From NCBI GenBank assembly GCA_913060515.1, contig CAJXRZ010000050.1:1-41999 (forward strand): 41,999 bases of DNA, in the 5' to 3' direction. Positions 23,926 through 31,672 of the stretch are shown piece by piece (the first letter of the stretch is position 1; every line of letters starts with the position of its first letter). Source of the stretch: an uncultured Pseudomonadota bacterium. Lineage in GTDB: Bacteria > Myxococcota_A > UBA796 > CAJQPC01. Position numbers and translations under genes: made by a program. The notes under the pieces were generated by a model, which saw only the letters and a list, made by a program, of their open reading frames with translations, was not told the origin of the DNA and made no database searches.

Positions 23926-24495
23926 CTAAACCAGCCCGCCCTGTAGCCACGCCATGATCTCTTGAGCCATCTTCCAAGGCGGCTGCCCCTTCCCCTGGAC
24001 CTGAAAGTCCGCCCGTTTGTAGCCGGGAGCCCGCTCGGCCAGGATGGGGCTGAGTCCCAGCGCCGTGGCTTGGTCCTGGAGCAGAAGCTCAGGGTAGCGA
24101 CCGGGGTTCTCCTTCAAGCGCTCGCGCACGCTGACGGCCAGCTCCACCAGGGACCACTCCAAGTAGACCAAGGTGGCCTTGGCGGCGACCAGATCCGCAG
24201 CCTTGGGGTTGAGCAGCGCCCCGTCCCCGAGCGCGATGACCTTGGGCCTTCCCGCGATCTCGCGCTCCAGCGCCTCCAACTCCAGAGACCGGCGCCGATC
24301 CGCGCCTTCCTTGAGCACCAGGTGCGAGAGGGACTTGCCGGCCCGGTGCTCCACCTCGCGGTCCAGCTCGACCACGGGAACCCCAGCCAGGGCGGCGATG
24401 CTTTTGGCGGTGGCGTTTACCCGAGCGCCCATAAAACCGGTGATGCAGAGGGGGCGCTGCAGCTCGATGAGCGGCCCGTGTCCGTAGTAGTCCAT
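23926..24495 (-). CDS. shikimate-kinase-fold protein with degenerate P-loop
   Basis: 189 residues that follow shikimate kinase from end to end, but with key residues lost. The Walker A that should read GFMGxGKST reads GFMGARVNAT (20-29), with no Lys or Ser. The GGG motif of the shikimate site reads LGDGALL. Still present are the Asp of the shikimate-binding DxxIE region (ELDREVEHRAGKSL, Asp45), the following GADRRRSLELEAL, and a lid-like ENPGRYPELL. It therefore probably cannot bind ATP normally and is a pseudo-kinase or has a new ligand role. The ATG at 24495 has GGAG seven bases upstream and starts four bases after the lipoprotein stop. It is the last gene of the GbsR-OMP-Coq4-like-lipoprotein operon. 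Confidence 0.85.
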   Translation of the reverse strand: MDYYGHGPLIELQRPLCITGFMGARVNATAKSIAALAGVPVVELDREVEHRAGKSLSHLVLKEGADRRRSLELEALEREIAGRPKVIALGDGALLNPKAADLVAAKATLVYLEWSLVELAVSVRERLKENPGRYPELLLQDQATALGLSPILAERAPGYKRADFQVQGKGQPPWKMAQEIMAWLQGGLV

Positions 24496-24499
24496 CTCT

Positions 24500-25267
24500 C
24501 TACTCCTGCGGGCACGCCGACTTGTTTAGATAGCGCAGCGAGACACCGATCTTTGCGGAATTCTCATCCATGCTGATGGAATCAGGAGCCTCCTCGAAGA
24601 ACCCGTTGATCTTGTTCGTCATGCCGTAGGCCCAGGCACCCTGCAGGATTTTGTCGAAGCTTCCTCCGTGGTCGCTGGCGTAGGTGGCCCAAGTCACCTT
24701 GTAGCAGTGCTCTGGGCCCTCCGAGAGGAAGACAAAGTCGCTGTTCTCTGGGGTCTTCATGGTGCCCACGACCACGCCGTCGACCGTGATCTGGTGCTCG
24801 GGTGCGCACTTCAAACCATTGATGGCCCAGCCTTCGCGGGAGGACTTGAGCAGAGCTTGGCCGATGGACACCTGCCCCGTGTGGCTATTGTAGACCACGC
24901 TGCTCGAGGGCAGGTTCTCCAGGGTCGGGGTCTTGAGGAAGATGGTGGCCGTGGGCTCCTTTTCGAGCTCCAGTGGCACTTCCACGGGGCCGCAGGGTGT
25001 GGTGGACAACAGGCTCAGCTTGGCCGTGGGGTCCTCCTTCCAGTTCCTCGGCAAGGTCACCTTTCCATAGGCGTGCTTCAACATGCCTCCGCTGGGCTCT
25101 TGGCTCTCCTTGTACTTCTGCACGTGTCCGACCACTTGGCCGCGAAAAGTGAGCTCCGTCTCCAGGCCCACCTGGTCATCCTCGAACCAGAAACTGTACT
25201 CGAAGGGCTCGGCGGGATCCTTCTCTGGAGGGGAGGAGCAGGCGGCAATCAAGAGAACAGAAATCAA
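24500..25267 (-). CDS. predicted lipoprotein of unknown function
   Basis: 255 residues. Start taken as the TTG at 25267, which gives the signal M-I-S-V-L-L-I-A-A-C with lipidated Cys10 and a GGA ribosome-binding site six bases upstream; it begins two bases after the Coq4-like stop. After the Cys come charged residues and a beta-rich domain with four Cys (CGPVEV, LKCAPEH, EHCYK and a terminal SACPQE), probably two disulfides in the periplasm. Two segments, about VVYNSHTGQVSIGQALLKSS and QITVDGVVVGTMK, suggest a compact beta fold. No family recognised. Its place between a Coq4-like protein and a pseudo-kinase in an outer-membrane operon suggests an envelope role. Confidence 0.75.
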   Translation of the reverse strand: MISVLLIAACSSPPEKDPAEPFEYSFWFEDDQVGLETELTFRGQVVGHVQKYKESQEPSGGMLKHAYGKVTLPRNWKEDPTAKLSLLSTTPCGPVEVPLELEKEPTATIFLKTPTLENLPSSSVVYNSHTGQVSIGQALLKSSREGWAINGLKCAPEHQITVDGVVVGTMKTPENSDFVFLSEGPEHCYKVTWATYASDHGGSFDKILQGAWAYGMTNKINGFFEEAPDSISMDENSAKIGVSLRYLNKSACPQE

Positions 25268-25269
25268 GG

Positions 25270-25794
25270 CTATTCCAGGAGTCGGTAGGGATGCGCGACC
25301 CCTATCCCGTACTCCTCGCGCAGCGCCTTCAAGGGTGTTTGATACATCGTCTCGGTGGGTTGCCAGGGCCACTTCTTGTGCATTGCCTTGGCCAATCGGC
25401 GCATGGGTAGGGTCAGAACAATGGTTCGCCACAGCGTGATCAGGGTGTCCCACTTGAAGTAGTAGGCGGTGATGCTCTTGGACTGCTCGGTCTTGATGTA
25501 GCCGCGCAGGTAGTCCATGAAGCTCAGCTCCACCCCGAAGAGGGTGTAGTAGTCATTGCAGCCCTCGTTCAAGTCACCGGTGTGGGTGCCGAAGATCACG
25601 TGGGTGGTGTCGTGCAGCCGGAACCAGAGCGCGGACTCGGGGTTCTCGATGTCTTTCGGGTCATCCAGTCCCGGATTGACCCGGTAGTACTCCGCCAGAC
25701 CCTCGGCCAAGGTCATGGTGCTGTCTTGGAGCTGGTAGTGGCCGCGGATGTGCTTAGGAAGATGCTGGTCTTTGACGGTATGTAGCTCGTTCAT
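25270..25794 (-). CDS. Coq4-family protein
   Basis: 174 residues, mostly helical, cytosolic or membrane-peripheral. It carries the Coq4 zinc motif exactly: H61-D62-x2-H65-x11-E77 (HDTTHVIFGTHTGDLNE). Coq4 is needed for ubiquinone biosynthesis in eukaryotes as an organiser of the Coq complex and a decarboxylation step; bacterial homologues are found outside quinone operons and are not characterised. The ATG at 25794 has AGGAG six bases upstream, ten bases after the OMP stop. No ubi/men gene is nearby, so a role in envelope lipid or quinone handling with the neighbouring OMP is only inference. Confidence 0.87.
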   Translation of the reverse strand: MNELHTVKDQHLPKHIRGHYQLQDSTMTLAEGLAEYYRVNPGLDDPKDIENPESALWFRLHDTTHVIFGTHTGDLNEGCNDYYTLFGVELSFMDYLRGYIKTEQSKSITAYYFKWDTLITLWRTIVLTLPMRRLAKAMHKKWPWQPTETMYQTPLKALREEYGIGVAHPYRLLE

Positions 25795-25804
25795 GGGCGT
25801 CTCC

Positions 25805-27001
25805 TTAGAAGGGGTGCTCGGCGAGCACGTAGACTTGAAGGATGGCCTGACGGCCGGTGGTGTATTCCTCGATGCCCACACCCACGTCGGCGCGCAGCAC
25901 GGCGAGCTGGCGCACATCCACCCGGGCGCCCAGGCCCGCGGTCATGTGCAGGTGGTGCAGGGGATCCTGCTCACCGGGGTCCCACACCCGTCCCACGTCG
26001 ACGAAGGGCACGAGCTGGAAGTCCATGTCGTTCTTGAGCACCTCCCCCTGCCAGATGTGGACCCGGAACTCTTGTTGGACCCAGGCCACGTGGTTGCCGC
26101 GCAGGCGCTCCTCTGGCAGCCCCCGGAAGGCCCAGCGCCCGCCGACCACGCCCTTGCCCAGGCCGCCGATGTAGGCCAGGTTCCAGAAGGGCTCCTCGCC
26201 CCAGCGCATGTCCACCATCAGGTTGCTGGCGCTGATCACACGGCCGCTGAGCATGGGTGTGAAGTGGGAGGCGTTGAAGTTCGCGCCGGCCACCGTGTAC
26301 TCCGAGAGCAGTGCGGGGTGGGACAGGCGCCCGGAGACGTTGATGAAGGAGCCGCTGCTGGGGTCGATCTCGTTGTCGCGGGTGTCCCGCAGCAGCCCCA
26401 GGCCCATGTAGCTGTAGCGGCCGCCCAAGGCGCCTGTGGCCACGCCCTGGTCCAGGTCCTCGGCCAGGTAGGTGCCTTGGGGGACCTGCACCTGCTCGCG
26501 CCGGAAGCTCCAGGTGTAGAAGAGCTCCCAGTCGCCGTAGATCTGCCGTCGCACGTCCTGGCGGAAGCGCACGCCGACCTTGGCGTACTCGTAGTACTGC
26601 TCGGGGGCGTTCTTCTGGATGGGGGTGCTGTTCCCGATTCCGTAGTAGGGCGCTTGGCTCCAGTTCACGTAGCGAAGGTCGGAGCGCCAGCGCCACTTGG
26701 TGCCCAGCAGACCTGGGATCTCAAAGCGGAAGAAGTGGTTGGTGTAGCCGCCGGTGGTCTTGTAGAACTGGCCGCTGATGCGGAAGGCGTAGGGCTGCTC
26801 GGGGTCGGCGCTGGGCCAGATCACGCCGCCAAAGCCGCCGTAGCCGAAGAGCAGGGTGGAGTCGTAGGAGACCAAGGGCACCGCGATCCACGCCGGCCGC
26901 ATGTCGGGCTCTCCCTCCGCATCGACCTTGGGCGGGGGCATGGCTGGGCCGCCGGCCGCGTGGCTCGGTGGGCTCAGGGACAAGCAGAGAGCGGCGAGCA
27001 T
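25805..27001 (-). CDS. outer-membrane beta-barrel protein, BamA/surface-antigen-like
   Basis: 398 residues. A short signal peptide (MLAALCLSLSPPSHAAG) is followed by alternating amphipathic strands typical of a 14-16-stranded barrel (RWRSDLRYVNWSQAPYYGIG, GRYSYMGLGLLRDTRDNEI). The DTRDNEIDPSSGSF segment is the VRGF/Omp85-like 'R-D-x-R-x-x-x-P-x-x-G' feature. A C-terminal Phe (VYVLAEHPF) is the assembly signal for barrels. There are no POTRA domains, so it is a minimal surface-antigen (D15) type rather than BamA. Its ATG overlaps the stop of the GbsR-type regulator by one base. The transported or displayed substrate is unknown. Confidence 0.87.
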   Translation of the reverse strand: MLAALCLSLSPPSHAAGGPAMPPPKVDAEGEPDMRPAWIAVPLVSYDSTLLFGYGGFGGVIWPSADPEQPYAFRISGQFYKTTGGYTNHFFRFEIPGLLGTKWRWRSDLRYVNWSQAPYYGIGNSTPIQKNAPEQYYEYAKVGVRFRQDVRRQIYGDWELFYTWSFRREQVQVPQGTYLAEDLDQGVATGALGGRYSYMGLGLLRDTRDNEIDPSSGSFINVSGRLSHPALLSEYTVAGANFNASHFTPMLSGRVISASNLMVDMRWGEEPFWNLAYIGGLGKGVVGGRWAFRGLPEERLRGNHVAWVQQEFRVHIWQGEVLKNDMDFQLVPFVDVGRVWDPGEQDPLHHLHMTAGLGARVDVRQLAVLRADVGVGIEEYTTGRQAILQVYVLAEHPF

Positions 27002-27573
27002 CAAGTGGGCTCCTGCAAGGCGCTCAGGACCTCGATGAGCTGGGCGATGCGCCCTTGGTCCAGGGTCCCGTCTTCGCGCAGCAGGCTGTTGAGTAGGCCG
27101 GCGGTGCCGTGGGTGATCGCGCCCAGGCTCTCCACCCGCTCCTCGAGGCGGGCCCGATCTTGAGCCGCTGGCCAGTCGGCGCCGGAGCCGGCCTTCAGGG
27201 CGGTCTGCATCTCGTTGAGCATGCTCGCCCCGGCCTGCATCTCCGGGAGCAAGAAGCGCTTGATGAAGTGCTCGCTCAGGGCCCCCAGATCGTCCTGCGC
27301 TGCGTAGTGGTCCCGGCGGTCCCCACGAACCCGCGTCTTGACGACCGCGCCGAAGGCCTCCAAGCGGCGGGCCGCCACACTCACCGTGCTCTTGGCCGAG
27401 CCGAGCAACGTGGTCAGCTCCCCCAAGCTGAGGGGTTCGGCGCTGGCCAGCAGGACGCCCAGGACGTGGCCGGGGAACTCCGGCAGGCCGTAGATGCGGA
27501 AGATCCCGGCGGTTTGCTCGCCGCACTGTCGGCGGAAGTCGTCGTAGCTCAGCTTGGTTTTTGTCGTTTTCAT
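27001..27573 (-). CDS. GbsR/MarR-type transcriptional regulator
   Basis: 190 residues. The winged-helix core is visible as FPGHVLGVLLASAEPLSLGEL, TTLLGSAKSTVSVAARRLEAF and GAVVKTRVRGDRRDHYAA (recognition helix then wing). This matches the GbsR subgroup of MarR-like proteins, which often control osmoprotectant or envelope genes. The ATG at 27573 lies just after a palindrome, and its stop overlaps the OMP start by one base, making it the first gene of a five-gene operon. It is divergent from the PhoD-like gene. Autorepression of the operon and shared control of the divergent gene are inferred. Confidence 0.9.
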   Translation of the reverse strand: MKTTKTKLSYDDFRRQCGEQTAGIFRIYGLPEFPGHVLGVLLASAEPLSLGELTTLLGSAKSTVSVAARRLEAFGAVVKTRVRGDRRDHYAAQDDLGALSEHFIKRFLLPEMQAGASMLNEMQTALKAGSGADWPAAQDRARLEERVESLGAITHGTAGLLNSLLREDGTLDQGRIAQLIEVLSALQEPT

Positions 27574-27593
27574 CGTTCGGAATATAGCGAACG
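27574..27593. promoter_or_regulatory. operator between GbsR-type operon and PhoD-like gene
   Basis: CGTTCGGAATATAGCGAACG: perfect 6-bp arms (CGTTCG/CGAACG) around 8 bp, abutting the start codon of the GbsR-type gene. It sits in the 68-bp gap between two divergent units, so one regulator could control both. Confidence 0.6.
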
Positions 27594-27641
27594 GTCGCAG
27601 CGCTGGCAAGGCCCAGTATGATTGGCGCCTTGGAGGCTGTG

Positions 27642-29504
27642 ATGCTCAGCTTGTTTTTGGGATTGCAGATGGCGTGTACGGGCAGCGTGGCCTCGGATGT
27701 GGAGCCGGACTCCGAGGCCGTTGACTCCGAAGACTCCCCGGTGGACTCGTCCACCGACACAGGGGAGCTGATCGACAGTGATCAAGATGGCTTTGCCGCC
27801 TCCCAAGACTGCGATGACGGCGACCCCTCGATCTTCCCTGGTGCCACCGAGGTCTGTGATGGCGTGGACCAAAACTGCGATGGCCAGGTAGACGAGGGCG
27901 TACCCAACGATGGCGCTGGCTGCCAGGACGCCAGCCCGCCGGACTGGACTGGAGATGTGGACATCGTGCACGTCACCCTTCAGATAAAGGACGTGGGCTA
28001 CGCGGGAACAGACGACGGCCAGACGGAGGTCTGCCTCTCCGAGGGCGACTGCTTCCCCCTGAAGAAGCCGGACTGGAACGATCTGGAGCGCGGCGTCTAC
28101 GACGTGTACGTGAGCGAAGGCCAGGGCCTGAAGCGCAGCGGGTTGAACCAGGTCACCCTGCGCACTGGCGATGGCAGCGACCGCATGGAGCCGGCCTGCC
28201 TGCAGGTGAGCCTGGACGGACAGCCGGCCCACTGCCGCGCCCTGGACTTTTACATGGGTAGCGACAACGACGATGAGTTGGCTACCTGGTCGGATCCCGA
28301 TGGCCTGACCTGGTCCTGCGAGAGCAGCTGTTGGGGCAAGGGTTTGAGCCACGGTCCCACCTTGGGCACAGTGGACGCGGACGGGGCCACCATCTGGTAC
28401 CGCACAGACGCCACCAGGCGGGTCGAGGTCTTCGTAGGTCGAGACGATGCCGCGCTCTCCCGCGTTCACGTCAGCTACCCCAGCGCCGCCGATGACTTTG
28501 CCGAGCAGCTTCGCATTGGGGGGCTGGGGGCCGACCAGAGCTGGCGCTATGCCATCGACGTGGACGGGGTTCGTCAGGGCATCTGGGACCTAAAGAGCGC
28601 GCCGGAGACCGGCGGCCTGCGCTTCGCCTTTGGCAGCTGCTCCAAGTACGACGAGCAGCCGGTGTGGGACGCGATCTCGGCCTGGGAGCCGGACCTCTTC
28701 ATCTTCGCCGGGGACAACCACTACGCCAACAGCTCGGACTTGGGGGCCTTGCGTCAGCACTACCGCTGGGGCCTGGAGATCGAGAACCGGGGCAGCTTCC
28801 TGCAAGAGACCCCCACCCTGGCCACCTGGGATGACCACGACTTCACGGGCAACAACACGGATGGGACCGAGGCGGGGAAGGATGTCGCGCTGCGCGTCTT
28901 CCACGAGTACCAGCCCAATGGAGGGGGAGCGTTGGAGTCCACGCCAGGGGTCTTCTCCGAGCACCGCTACGGGGATGTGGCCTTCTTCCTCTTGGATGTG
29001 CGCTACCACCGAGGTCTGGATGGCTCGATGCTCGGTGAGCAGCAGGAGCTCTGGCTGCTCGACGCCATGCAGTCCAGCACGGCCACCTTCAAGTTTGTGG
29101 TCTCGGGCAGTCAGTACGCCCAGGTCGGAAACCAAGGGAAGGAGGACAGCTGGTACGACTTCAGCGACTCCTGGACCCGCCTGCGCCAGGCCATCGTGGA
29201 CAACAAGATCGACGGCGTCCTGCTGCTCACCGGCGACATTCACCGCTCCGAGTTCCGCCTCTTGGACCCGGTCAGCGGTGGCTACGGGCTGCCGGAGCTC
29301 ACCAGCAGTCCACTGGCCAGCAGCCACAGCGGCTGTCGCGACGATGATGGACAGAAGGACTGCTCAGATGGCGATGACTACTTTGTAGGCGTGAGCGTGG
29401 AGACCCAGGGCACACCCCAAGTGACTGCGTCGATCTACCGGTGGGATGGGCAGCTTCAGCACTCTTGGGAGATCCCGCTCTCGGAGCTGCAGGTTGCGCC
29501 CTAA
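27642..29504 (+). CDS. PhoD-like metallophosphoesterase lipoprotein with a MopE-type motif
   Basis: 620 residues. Lipoprotein signal M-L-S-L-F-L-G-L-Q-M-A-C, then an Asp/Glu/Ser-rich linker containing one MopE-type module (about 44-86, with DCDDGDPSIFPGATEVCDG). The catalytic C-terminal domain (about 320-620) is an alkaline phosphatase D-type phosphoesterase: FGSCSKYDEQPVWDAI, FIFAGDNHYA (metal-binding Asp), TWDDHDFTGNN (about 394-404), and LLTGDIHRSEF (about 529). The middle (about 90-300) is a beta-rich N-terminal domain. PhoD enzymes are calcium-dependent phosphodiesterases/phosphatases, so the MopE module may be a second calcium site. The ATG at 27642 has GGAGG five bases upstream. It is divergent from the GbsR-type operon and may share its operator. 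Confidence 0.9.
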   Translation: MLSLFLGLQMACTGSVASDVEPDSEAVDSEDSPVDSSTDTGELIDSDQDGFAASQDCDDGDPSIFPGATEVCDGVDQNCDGQVDEGVPNDGAGCQDASPPDWTGDVDIVHVTLQIKDVGYAGTDDGQTEVCLSEGDCFPLKKPDWNDLERGVYDVYVSEGQGLKRSGLNQVTLRTGDGSDRMEPACLQVSLDGQPAHCRALDFYMGSDNDDELATWSDPDGLTWSCESSCWGKGLSHGPTLGTVDADGATIWYRTDATRRVEVFVGRDDAALSRVHVSYPSAADDFAEQLRIGGLGADQSWRYAIDVDGVRQGIWDLKSAPETGGLRFAFGSCSKYDEQPVWDAISAWEPDLFIFAGDNHYANSSDLGALRQHYRWGLEIENRGSFLQETPTLATWDDHDFTGNNTDGTEAGKDVALRVFHEYQPNGGGALESTPGVFSEHRYGDVAFFLLDVRYHRGLDGSMLGEQQELWLLDAMQSSTATFKFVVSGSQYAQVGNQGKEDSWYDFSDSWTRLRQAIVDNKIDGVLLLTGDIHRSEFRLLDPVSGGYGLPELTSSPLASSHSGCRDDDGQKDCSDGDDYFVGVSVETQGTPQVTASIYRWDGQLQHSWEIPLSELQVAP

Positions 29505-29511
29505 AGGCGGA

Positions 29512-30249
29512 CTACTGGGCCTCTCTCTTGGCCAGCCAGCGCTCAAACACGAAGGCACCTCCTGGCACAAGCGAGGCCACAAAGGCCACAATCACCCGGC
29601 CTACACCCCAGCCCTGGGCGCGGGCGGTGACGGCCAAGCTGAGCATGTAGATCAGGACCAGGACTCCGTGAATCCAGCCGATCAAGCCGCTGTCTCCGTC
29701 GATGGAGATCCCGGCCAGGCGCTTGAGCGGCATGTTGATGGCCATCATCAGGAGCAGTGAGCTGCCCTCGGCGTAGGCGACCACCCGAAAGGCTCGGGAG
29801 ACCTGCGGTCCACTGGCGGCCTGTCCGCGTTTTGGAAACAAGGCAGAGAGACCGGCTGCGAGCGTGGCTGCCAGGGCGATGATGACGCCGATCCACACGC
29901 CATCGGTGGGTCGGAGGACCATCAGACTCAGGCTTGCGAGCAAGCCGGCCATGCTCAGTGCCGGGGAGAGCAGGCTTGGTGCCCGTACAGCGCTGCGCAG
30001 CATCCCCCACAGGCCAAGCAGGCTGAGCAGCAGGGTGGCGCTGATCCAGGGCTCGCCCATGCTCACGCCCAGGGTCTTGGCCATCATCCAGCCGGCCGCG
30101 CTCAGGCCCAGAAAGCCCGGCAAGGCCGCGCGGTTGAACCAGCGCAGGCGTGTCTCGGAGTCGGCGGCCTGAAGCTGGCCCGCCAGGCCCGCGGCGAGAA
30201 GGGCCAAGGAGGCGAACTTCAGCAGTCTCCACAGCATCCAGGTGCTCAC
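29512..30249 (-). CDS. DUF3817-containing inner-membrane protein
   Basis: 245 residues, about seven or eight hydrophobic segments. The C-terminal third matches DUF3817: VVAYAEGSSLLLMMAINMPLKR, GWIHGVLVLIYMLSLA, AFVASLVPGGAFVFERWL. The preceding half is an extra multi-span region with no family assigned. Start is a GTG at 30249 with GGAG five bases upstream. Both lie completely inside the second arm of a perfect 12-bp inverted repeat, and the start overlaps an AUG-UGA pair. A downstream ATG at 30237 is possible but lacks a ribosome-binding site. It is preceded in the same orientation by the hydrolase lipoprotein. Function unknown. Confidence 0.8.
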   Translation of the reverse strand: MSTWMLWRLLKFASLALLAAGLAGQLQAADSETRLRWFNRAALPGFLGLSAAGWMMAKTLGVSMGEPWISATLLLSLLGLWGMLRSAVRAPSLLSPALSMAGLLASLSLMVLRPTDGVWIGVIIALAATLAAGLSALFPKRGQAASGPQVSRAFRVVAYAEGSSLLLMMAINMPLKRLAGISIDGDSGLIGWIHGVLVLIYMLSLAVTARAQGWGVGRVIVAFVASLVPGGAFVFERWLAKREAQ

Positions 30250-30301
30250 ATCAACTCCGGTCGGGGGCTGTATAGGCCGTTCGACTAGTGGAGTTGATGT
30301 G
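30247..30301 (-). promoter_or_regulatory. start-site-sequestering hairpin
   Basis: CACATCAACTCC and GGAGTTGATGTG (12-bp perfect arms, 31-base loop) bracket the start of the DUF3817 gene. In the mRNA the second arm contains the GGAG Shine-Dalgarno, the 5-base spacer and the GTG start, so folding would hide the whole initiation site. It begins 14 bases after the stop of the upstream gene and lacks a U-tract. A DNA operator is an alternative reading. Confidence 0.6.
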
Positions 30302-30315
30302 GCACGCTGCCGCGC

Positions 30316-31563
30316 TCAGTCCAGATCCATGTCCATGACGAAGCGCCAGACGGGCAGCAGGGCCGGTTGACCGGTGTCCGGGTGGATGCTGTGACAGGAG
30401 TCGGCGCCCATGGACTGGTGCTCGCTGCAGTCGTTGTTGGGAGGCAGGGACAGGCTGAAGAGCTGCTTGTCGATGGAGAAGCCGCTCTGTTGGGTGTCCA
30501 GGTCGATGTAGTCGCTGCCCATACCCCAGGTCTCGAAGACCTCGGGGCTGTAGATCCAGGCCGTCTCCTCTCGATGCACCACGGCGAACTGGCGCTCAGC
30601 GGGAGTGGTGCGTTTGGTGGCGTTGGCGTCACCTAGGCTGTCTCCGTTCGTGTCCGGGCCGGTGTTGGCCCAGGGCTGAGGGACCTGTCCCGCGCACAGG
30701 CCGCCCTCTGCGGGTGGGGCCTTGCAGTTCAAGTCCTCGAAGGGGCAGCACTTCCAATCGCCGCACTCCTCGTCGGTGGTGCAGCTCTGGTATGCGCTGG
30801 GATCCACCATGGCCTCGAGCGCGCTCCCGGCCCCCTTTGAGAAGTAGAGCGCCCGGTTCACGGCGTGGTCCCGGGCGATCAAGCCGGCCATTCCGCCGCC
30901 TTGGGAGAAGCCAGAGACCGCGATGCGGCTCCACTTGATCTCACCCTCGGCGGTGAGAAACTCGTCCCAGCCGCCCTTGGTGTTCTGCTGATTCAGGAAC
31001 TGCAACAAGGCCTTGAGCCGGTACTCGATGGATTCGTCGGGCTCCATCACCAACCAGGGGCTAGCATCCTCGCCCGTGAGCACCTCGGTGCGGGCAAGCT
31101 CCTCGCACGCCACGGGGCGGGGGCCGTCTTCGCAGTTGCAGCGGTCGGCGATGCTGGGCTCGTTGGTGTAGGCCAGGCTGATGTAGCGGTAGCCGGAGTC
31201 GATCGCGGCGCTGCCCAGCTTGGTGGTGTTCGAGGGCTTACCACCCGAACCGCCCAGGTGCAGCCAGAGCAGGGTGCCGCTCTCGTCCGGCACCATCACC
31301 AGGTGCCGCTTGGAGCCCAGTGCAGTGATCGCGGGGTCGGTACACTCCGCGTTGATCATCACCTGCATTCCGCCCTTGACCGCTTGGCTCAGGATGCAGT
31401 CGCCGCTCGCCGGGTCATCGTCGCTGTCGATCACAACAGGCTCACACTCGATGCCTTCCAAATAGGCTGGGGCCTCGACTTGGGTCTCCGTGTCCCCGGA
31501 GTCGTCCGCGTCGCTGCGTGGGATGGGGTCTTTGCAGGCAATAAGGGCAAGAAAGCTGAGCAT
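30316..31563 (-). CDS. alpha/beta-hydrolase lipoprotein
   Basis: 415 residues. Short lipoprotein signal M-L-S-F-L-A-L-I-A-C followed by Lys at +2 and an Asp-rich linker (DADDSGDTETQ). The fold is an alpha/beta hydrolase of the lipase/PHB-depolymerase-like type: LLWLHLGGSGGKPSN (oxyanion region), nucleophile elbow G-F-S220-Q-G-G, and a late His in GADSCHSIHPDTG. A Cys-rich insert (about 265-300, CTTDEECGDWKCCPF) is a disulfide-bonded loop rarely seen in this fold. In Myxococcus a Lys at +2 is associated with export to the extracellular matrix, so a surface role is plausible. The ATG at 31563 directly precedes the signal. Substrate unknown. Confidence 0.85.
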   Translation of the reverse strand: MLSFLALIACKDPIPRSDADDSGDTETQVEAPAYLEGIECEPVVIDSDDDPASGDCILSQAVKGGMQVMINAECTDPAITALGSKRHLVMVPDESGTLLWLHLGGSGGKPSNTTKLGSAAIDSGYRYISLAYTNEPSIADRCNCEDGPRPVACEELARTEVLTGEDASPWLVMEPDESIEYRLKALLQFLNQQNTKGGWDEFLTAEGEIKWSRIAVSGFSQGGGMAGLIARDHAVNRALYFSKGAGSALEAMVDPSAYQSCTTDEECGDWKCCPFEDLNCKAPPAEGGLCAGQVPQPWANTGPDTNGDSLGDANATKRTTPAERQFAVVHREETAWIYSPEVFETWGMGSDYIDLDTQQSGFSIDKQLFSLSLPPNNDCSEHQSMGADSCHSIHPDTGQPALLPVWRFVMDMDLD

Positions 31564-31672
31564 TCGTGAGTCTCCGAGCCCACTCTACCCCGGCGCCTCG
31601 TAGACCTGGGCGAGAGTTGGGCGAGTCCGTTTTTGCGGTGTGTGCGCGGCCCGCAGGCCAGGGGGGCGGGGG

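Noticed and set aside
23926-24495. Functional aroK/aroL shikimate kinase
   Set aside because: Walker A Lys and Ser are missing and the GGG motif is altered; no other shikimate-pathway gene is adjacent.
25748-27163. Long plus-strand open frame opposite the outer-membrane barrel
   Set aside because: It mirrors the codon bias of the real minus-strand gene, has no domain features, and crosses two operon-linked genes.
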